Under the pieces are notes generated by a model. It made no database searches. It was not told the origin of the DNA and saw nothing but the letters and a program-made list of their open reading frames with translations. Of a DNA stretch of 9,865 nt, positions 6,670 through 9,865 are shown one piece after another. The position numbers were made by a program, and so were the translations under genes. This DNA is from an uncultured Desulfotignum sp. GTDB taxonomy: Bacteria; Desulfobacterota; Desulfobacteria; Desulfobacterales; Desulfobacteraceae. Numbering within the stretch: the first letter of the stretch is position 1; every line of letters starts with the position of its first letter. The stretch is from NCBI GenBank assembly GCA_937951975.1, contig CALGAJ010000214.1, positions 1 through 9,865 of the forward strand, given 5' to 3'.

Positions 6670-7845
6670 CTAATCATACAGATAACAAGCCCGTGACACC
6701 GTTTTGAACGTCTCGAGTTCCGGCTGCCACCGGGCCTTGATTTCCCGGATGTCGGTCATGGCGCACAGGTCGGTTCGAATGGCGGCATCTCCTAAAATCA
6801 GGTCCATGGGGAGACGCTCATATTCATACTCATACGGGGGTGATTTGAATTCAAACGTATCCGGATGATACCTGATGATCAGTTGTAAGGCCCGCAGGGA
6901 CGCCTCATAAGGTTCAAATTTTTCAGTATCCGTGACATGGATATGAAATCCCCTGCAACGCTGATCCTGCCATTTGCCCGAAGTCGGCTGAAAACACACG
7001 GGTCTGAAACAGGCCCCTGCAATTTCCCGGTTCAATATCGGGGCCATGGCCCCCGTGTCCATGAACGGAGCCCCGAAGCACTCAAAGGGCAGGGTGGTGC
7101 CGCGGCCTTCACTGATGTTGGTGCCTTCGAAAATCACCTGACCGGGGTAAACCAGGCATGACAACGGGGTGGGCAGGTTAGGCGATGGCGGAATCCAGGT
7201 CCGGCCGGTATCATTCCAGTACATGCTGCGCTTCCACCCGGACATGGGTACCACTGTCAGGTCGCAACCGATCTGAAATTTCTGGTTGAAGAACCGGCAG
7301 ATTTCCCCGACCGTCATGCCGTGGCGCATGGGAATGGGAAACCGGCCCACAAACGAAGCATATTCCGGATTCAGAATATTGCCTTCCACCCGGTCTCCGC
7401 CGATGGGATTGGGGCGGTCCAGAACGATCACTGATTTACCGGTCCGGGCCGCCACCTCCATGCAGTAGGAAATGGTATAGATAAACGTGTAAACACGGGT
7501 CCCCACATCCTGAATATCCACGATCAGCGTATCCAGATTGTCAAACATCTGTGCCGTGGGAATCCGGGTGTGGCTGTACAGGCTGTAGATGGGGAGGCCC
7601 ATCTCCGGTTCCCGGGCATGGGGGGACTCGATCATATTGTCCTGTTTTTCCGCATAAAATCCATGCTGGGGAGAAAAAATCGTGGTCAGGTGACCGGGAA
7701 ACAGTTCCTGTATGACCTGAACGGCATGGCGGAATTGAAAATCCACTGAAGCGGGGTTGGCAAGCAGGCCCAGTCGGCGGTCTTTGAGTTCAGACGCAAA
7801 TCCGTGTTCCAAGTTTTCAAGTCCGATGGTGACACAAGGCGGCAT
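6670..7845 (-). CDS. namZ: DUF1343/YbbC family protein, NamZ-like exo-beta-N-acetylmuramidase (GH171)
   Basis: A 391-residue protein covering the whole DUF1343 domain. Characteristic motifs, in order: GLENL (8-12), FSPQHGFYAEKQDNMIES (57-74), YSLYSHTRIPT (87-97), DIQDVGTRVYTF (110-121), VLDRPNPIGG (141-150), RHGMTVGE (174-181), PSPNLPTP (220-227) and EGTNISEGRGTTLPFE (240-255). The characterised relative, B. subtilis NamZ, removes MurNAc from non-reducing ends of peptidoglycan fragments. Unlike that secreted enzyme, no signal peptide is visible, suggesting a cytoplasmic protein. Many relatives have Glu in the motif that here reads SPQHG (Gln60), so activity or specificity may differ. Start: ATG at 7845, with TTGGAG 6 bases upstream; a TTG four codons earlier overlaps that site and is unlikely. 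It is a stand-alone gene, divergent from hisC and convergent with the small membrane-protein gene. Family is certain; the enzymatic role is inferred. Confidence 0.85.
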   Translation of the reverse strand: MPPCVTIGLENLEHGFASELKDRRLGLLANPASVDFQFRHAVQVIQELFPGHLTTIFSPQHGFYAEKQDNMIESPHAREPEMGLPIYSLYSHTRIPTAQMFDNLDTLIVDIQDVGTRVYTFIYTISYCMEVAARTGKSVIVLDRPNPIGGDRVEGNILNPEYASFVGRFPIPMRHGMTVGEICRFFNQKFQIGCDLTVVPMSGWKRSMYWNDTGRTWIPPSPNLPTPLSCLVYPGQVIFEGTNISEGRGTTLPFECFGAPFMDTGAMAPILNREIAGACFRPVCFQPTSGKWQDQRCRGFHIHVTDTEKFEPYEASLRALQLIIRYHPDTFEFKSPPYEYEYERLPMDLILGDAAIRTDLCAMTDIREIKARWQPELETFKTVSRACYLYD

Positions 7846-7883
7846 GAGTTTCTCCAAAAATTTTCATATTTATCGGGTTATCG

Positions 7884-7912
7884 TTGACAAAATATCAAAT
7901 CCTAACTATGTG
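7884..7912 (+). promoter_or_regulatory. Candidate sigma70-type promoter for hisC-cmk
   Basis: A consensus -35 TTGACA (7884-7889) is followed after 17 bases by TATGTG (7907-7912), a weaker -10. The predicted transcript starts near 7919, about 55 bases before the hisC ATG. The 128-bp gap also must serve the divergent NamZ-like gene; on the minus strand TTGATA followed 18 bases later by GATAAA is a weak candidate overlapping this site. Confidence 0.5.
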
Positions 7913-7973
7913 AATGCCTGACCGCAACTGTTATTTATTTTATCTGTGTTTTTTTGGGAAGGAAATTTTGCGC

Positions 7974-9059
7974 ATGCTGTTCAAAATCAGTGAATCGATC
8001 GCCTCCATCAAACCTTATGAAGCAGGCAAGCCGTTAAAAGAGCTTGAAAGGGAGTTCAACATTGAGTCTGCGGTGAAGCTGGCATCCAATGAGAATCCAT
8101 TGGGATTTTCTCCGCAGGTCACGGATGCGGTCATGAAGAACCTGCATCTCATGAACCGGTATCCCGAGCCGGTGGCCCATGACCTGTGCCGACATCTGGC
8201 CCGGTATCACAAGGTGGCGCCGGACAATATCGTTCTGGGAAACGGATCGGATGATCTGATCGCTCTGCTGGCCCATGCCTTTTTAAATCCGGACGATCAC
8301 GCGGTCATGCCTCTGCCTTCGTTTCTCATGTATGAAATCAGTGTGAAAACCGCCAAAGGCGTTCCTGTGATGGTGCCGTTGTCCGGATTCGACACCCCTT
8401 TGTCGGCCATGCTTGATAAAATGTCTCCCAGAACCAAACTGGTGTTTATCACCAATCCCTTTAATCCCACGGGCAGTATCATTTCAAAAGAGGCGTTTAC
8501 CGCATTTGCCGATCAGGTGCCGCCTGATGTGCTCATTGTGGTGGACGAAGCATACATGGAATTTGTGCGGGATCCGGGTGTGTACAATTCTCTGGAAACC
8601 CCTCTGGCTGATCCCCGGATCGTGACCCTGAGAACTTTTTCCAAAGCCTATGGCCTGGCCGGATTCAGGATCGGTTACGGCATCATGGACAGGGAGGTGG
8701 CGCAGATTCTCAACCGGATCCGCCAGCCGTTCAATGTCAACGGACTGGCCCAGGTGGCAGGAGAAGCCGCTCTGGCCGACCAGGATTTTCTGCACAAAAG
8801 CATCGACACGGTGCATCAGGGCATTGATTTCTTGACCCGGGAACTGTCTTCACTTGGACTGGATCCCCTGCCCACCCAGGCCAATTTTCTGATGGTGGAT
8901 GTGAAAACCGATGCCACGAAACTGTTCACCCGGCTGCTCCGTCACGGGGTGATTGTCCGGTCCATGAAATCGTACGGGTTTGACACGTTTTTGCGAATCA
9001 ACGCAGGGACCCCCCGTGAAAACCGGACCTGCATTGCCGCATTGAAGGCGGAACTGTAA
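7974..9059 (+). CDS. hisC: Histidinol-phosphate aminotransferase
   Basis: A 361-residue fold-type I PLP aminotransferase of the HisC family, which transfers the amino group from glutamate to imidazole-acetol phosphate in histidine synthesis. Visible: KLASNENPLG (35-44), the phosphate-binding GNGSDDLI (89-96), NPFNPTG (161-167), VVDEAYMEF (189-197), the PLP-lysine segment TFSKAYGLAGFRIGY (221-235, Lys224) and a C-terminal FLRINAGTPREN (339-350) containing the carboxylate-binding Arg. The start at 7974 has AAGGAA nine bases upstream; an in-frame ATG 60 bases earlier would place that site inside the protein and add an atypical N-terminus. Some HisC-like enzymes act on aromatic 2-oxo acids, and no other his gene is in view, so dual use is possible. 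The stop overlaps the cmk start by one base (TAATG), so the two are translationally coupled. Confidence 0.92.
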   Translation: MLFKISESIASIKPYEAGKPLKELEREFNIESAVKLASNENPLGFSPQVTDAVMKNLHLMNRYPEPVAHDLCRHLARYHKVAPDNIVLGNGSDDLIALLAHAFLNPDDHAVMPLPSFLMYEISVKTAKGVPVMVPLSGFDTPLSAMLDKMSPRTKLVFITNPFNPTGSIISKEAFTAFADQVPPDVLIVVDEAYMEFVRDPGVYNSLETPLADPRIVTLRTFSKAYGLAGFRIGYGIMDREVAQILNRIRQPFNVNGLAQVAGEAALADQDFLHKSIDTVHQGIDFLTRELSSLGLDPLPTQANFLMVDVKTDATKLFTRLLRHGVIVRSMKSYGFDTFLRINAGTPRENRTCIAALKAEL

Positions 9060-9709
9060 TGACTTATCGAATCATCACCATTGACGGGCCTGCCGGATCC
9101 GGTAAAACAACGGTCAGCAGATTGCTGGCAAAAAAACTGGGCTGTGTCCGGGTGGATACCGGTGCTCTGTACCGGGCCGTGGCGTTTGAAATCGACCGCC
9201 AGCACATCTGCTGGGAAAATGATGCGGAACTGGATGCTTTTGTGTCGGATCTGGATCTGAACGTGGTGCTGGAAAATGAGGAAATGCGGGTTTTGTCCTC
9301 AGGAAACGATATCACGCCGTTTCTTCGCACACCTGAAATCACCATGCTGGCGTCCGCGACCTCGGCCAGACCGGCGGTCCGGTCCGCACTTCTGGATATT
9401 CAACGCCGGATCGCCCGGCAGCAGGATGCGGTGTTTGAAGGCCGGGACATGGGCACGGTGGTTTTTCCCGATGCCACGGTCAAGTTTTTTCTGGTGGCGG
9501 ATCTGGCGGTCCGGGCCCGGCGCCGGTTTGATGAAACCCGGGATTCTGAAAAGGATTTGTCCCGGATTCAGGCCGACATGGCCGCCCGGGATGATCAGGA
9601 TACCCGGCGGGCCCAGGCACCGCTGAAACCCGCGCCGGATGCCATTCTGATCGATTCTTCCCGCCTGACCGCCCCCCAGGTGGTGGAAACGATGCTCAAA
9701 CATCTGTAG
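9059..9709 (+). CDS. cmk: Cytidylate kinase
   Basis: A 216-residue (d)CMP kinase that phosphorylates CMP and dCMP with ATP in the cytoplasm to supply CDP/dCDP for nucleic acids and phospholipids. Visible: the P-loop IDGPAGSGKTT (8-18), CMP-contact segment VDTGALYRAVA (32-42), the EGRDMGTVVFPDA motif (127-139), lid region ARRRFDETRD (153-162) and ARDDQDTRRAQAPLKPAPDA (176-195), ending in the typical LIDSS..T. Length is normal for Cmk. Its ATG begins in the hisC stop (TAATG), so it relies on reinitiation or on a site within the end of hisC. Many proteobacteria place cmk just before rpsA, and the next gene here begins 139 bp downstream, consistent with that order. Very secure. Confidence 0.95.
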   Translation: MTYRIITIDGPAGSGKTTVSRLLAKKLGCVRVDTGALYRAVAFEIDRQHICWENDAELDAFVSDLDLNVVLENEEMRVLSSGNDITPFLRTPEITMLASATSARPAVRSALLDIQRRIARQQDAVFEGRDMGTVVFPDATVKFFLVADLAVRARRRFDETRDSEKDLSRIQADMAARDDQDTRRAQAPLKPAPDAILIDSSRLTAPQVVETMLKHL

Positions 9710-9723
9710 AATCAAGAAAAACT

Positions 9724-9750
9724 ATCGATAATTTTATTGATTTTTTTTTT
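9724..9750 (+). terminator. AT-rich hairpin plus T-tract after cmk, possible weak terminator
   Basis: ATCGATA (9724-9730) pairs with TATTGAT (9735-9741), including one G-U pair and a 4-base loop, followed by an unbroken run of T through 9750 (ten T from 9741). It has the layout of an intrinsic terminator, but the stem is AT-rich, so termination would be partial. It overlaps the -35 element of the next promoter. Confidence 0.4.
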
Positions 9751-9765
9751 ACTGATTGCTATAAA
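9737..9765 (+). promoter_or_regulatory. Promoter for the downstream gene (probable rpsA)
   Basis: TTGATT (9737-9742), 17-base spacer, TATAAA (9760-9765), with an extended -10 TG at 9757-9758. This is the best promoter match in the window. The transcript would start near 9772, giving a leader of about 77 bases. It would let the next gene be expressed apart from hisC-cmk. Confidence 0.65.
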
Positions 9766-9776
9766 GGTAAATTGTA

Positions 9777-9817
9777 CTCGCATTCTTTGACCCATTTTGA
9801 CCATCCAGGGATGCGGG
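9777..9817 (+). other. Possible leader-RNA hairpin before the downstream start codon
   Basis: CTCGCAT (9777-9783) can pair with ATGCGGG (9811-9817) through seven base pairs, one of them G-U. The loop contains an imperfect tandem repeat, TTTGACCCAT (9786-9795) and TTTGACCAT (9796-9804). Ribosomal protein S1 controls its own mRNA in E. coli through leader structure, so a regulatory role is conceivable here, but the structure is small and untested. Confidence 0.3.
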
Positions 9818-9848
9818 TAACTAAATTCGATTAGGGGGATTAATATTA

Positions 9849-9865
9849 ATGAACCACATTGCTGA
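9849..9865 (+). CDS. rpsA: Start of a CDS, probably 30S ribosomal protein S1 (only five codons visible)
   Basis: ATG at 9849 follows a strong ribosome site, AGGGGGA, with a spacing of 9 bases, a strong promoter and a leader. Only Met-Asn-His-Ile-Ala and a partial codon are in the window, so the product cannot be identified from its own sequence. The rpsA call rests on the common cmk-rpsA gene order in proteobacteria and on the strong expression signals. An ispH or other gene sometimes follows cmk instead. Confidence 0.55.

Noticed and set aside
7846..7857. TTG start four codons upstream for the NamZ-like gene
   Set aside because: The TTG is part of the TTGGAG ribosome site that correctly spaces the ATG at 7845.
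7914..7973. Longer hisC N-terminus from an upstream in-frame ATG
   Set aside because: It would place the ribosome site AAGGAA inside the coding region and add about 20 atypical residues (Cys/Phe/Tyr-rich), and the candidate promoter -10 would then be directly at the start codon.
1..9865. CRISPR array, transposase, phage, toxin-antitoxin or defence genes
   Set aside because: No spaced direct repeats, terminal inverted repeats or matching proteins were seen; all substantial genes are metabolic or envelope genes.

Overview
The window reads as chromosomal housekeeping DNA from a Gram-negative anaerobe-type proteobacterium, most likely a sulfate-reducing deltaproteobacterium (Desulfobacterota, Desulfobacteraceae-like). 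This is an inference from gene order (hisC-cmk followed by a probable rpsA start), protein style, a plant-type DapB and moderate GC with AT-rich intergenic spacers. No tRNA, rRNA, CRISPR array, insertion sequence or prophage gene was seen. Coding density is about 95%, and no gene-free stretch exceeds 300 bases.

Left block (1-6074, all minus strand): five tightly packed genes read from right to left: plsB (glycerol-3-phosphate acyltransferase), a fused sugar-1-phosphate nucleotidyltransferase/sugar kinase that looks like MurU joined to AmgK, a plant-type dihydrodipicolinate reductase (dapB), a small DUF1232 membrane protein, and an alpha/beta hydrolase that runs off the left edge. Gaps are 9, 11 and 7 bp and then a 4-bp ATGA overlap, so this is very probably one operon. 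Three of its genes feed the cell envelope: phospholipid (PlsB), UDP-MurNAc (MurU-AmgK) and meso-diaminopimelate (DapB).

Middle block (6075-6669): a 229-bp divergent intergenic region with candidate promoters in both directions and two small dyads, then a lone plus-strand gene for an 85-residue protein with two membrane segments and a charged coiled-coil tail, then a strong bidirectional intrinsic terminator.

Right block (6670-9865): a minus-strand DUF1343/NamZ-like (GH171) protein convergent with the small membrane-protein gene, and divergent from hisC. hisC and cmk are translationally coupled (TAATG). After cmk come an AT-rich hairpin with a T-tract, a good sigma70-type promoter and a 5' leader before a CDS of which only the first 17 bases are present, probably rpsA.

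The most interesting idea is functional. A NamZ-like exo-N-acetylmuramidase, whose known family member releases free MurNAc, lies 3.3 kb from a one-polypeptide AmgK+MurU that could turn free MurNAc into UDP-MurNAc. Together they suggest a compact wall-sugar salvage route. The two genes are not in the same operon, the NamZ-like protein lacks a signal peptide, and it has Gln where many relatives have Glu in the PEHG-type motif, so the link is a hypothesis.
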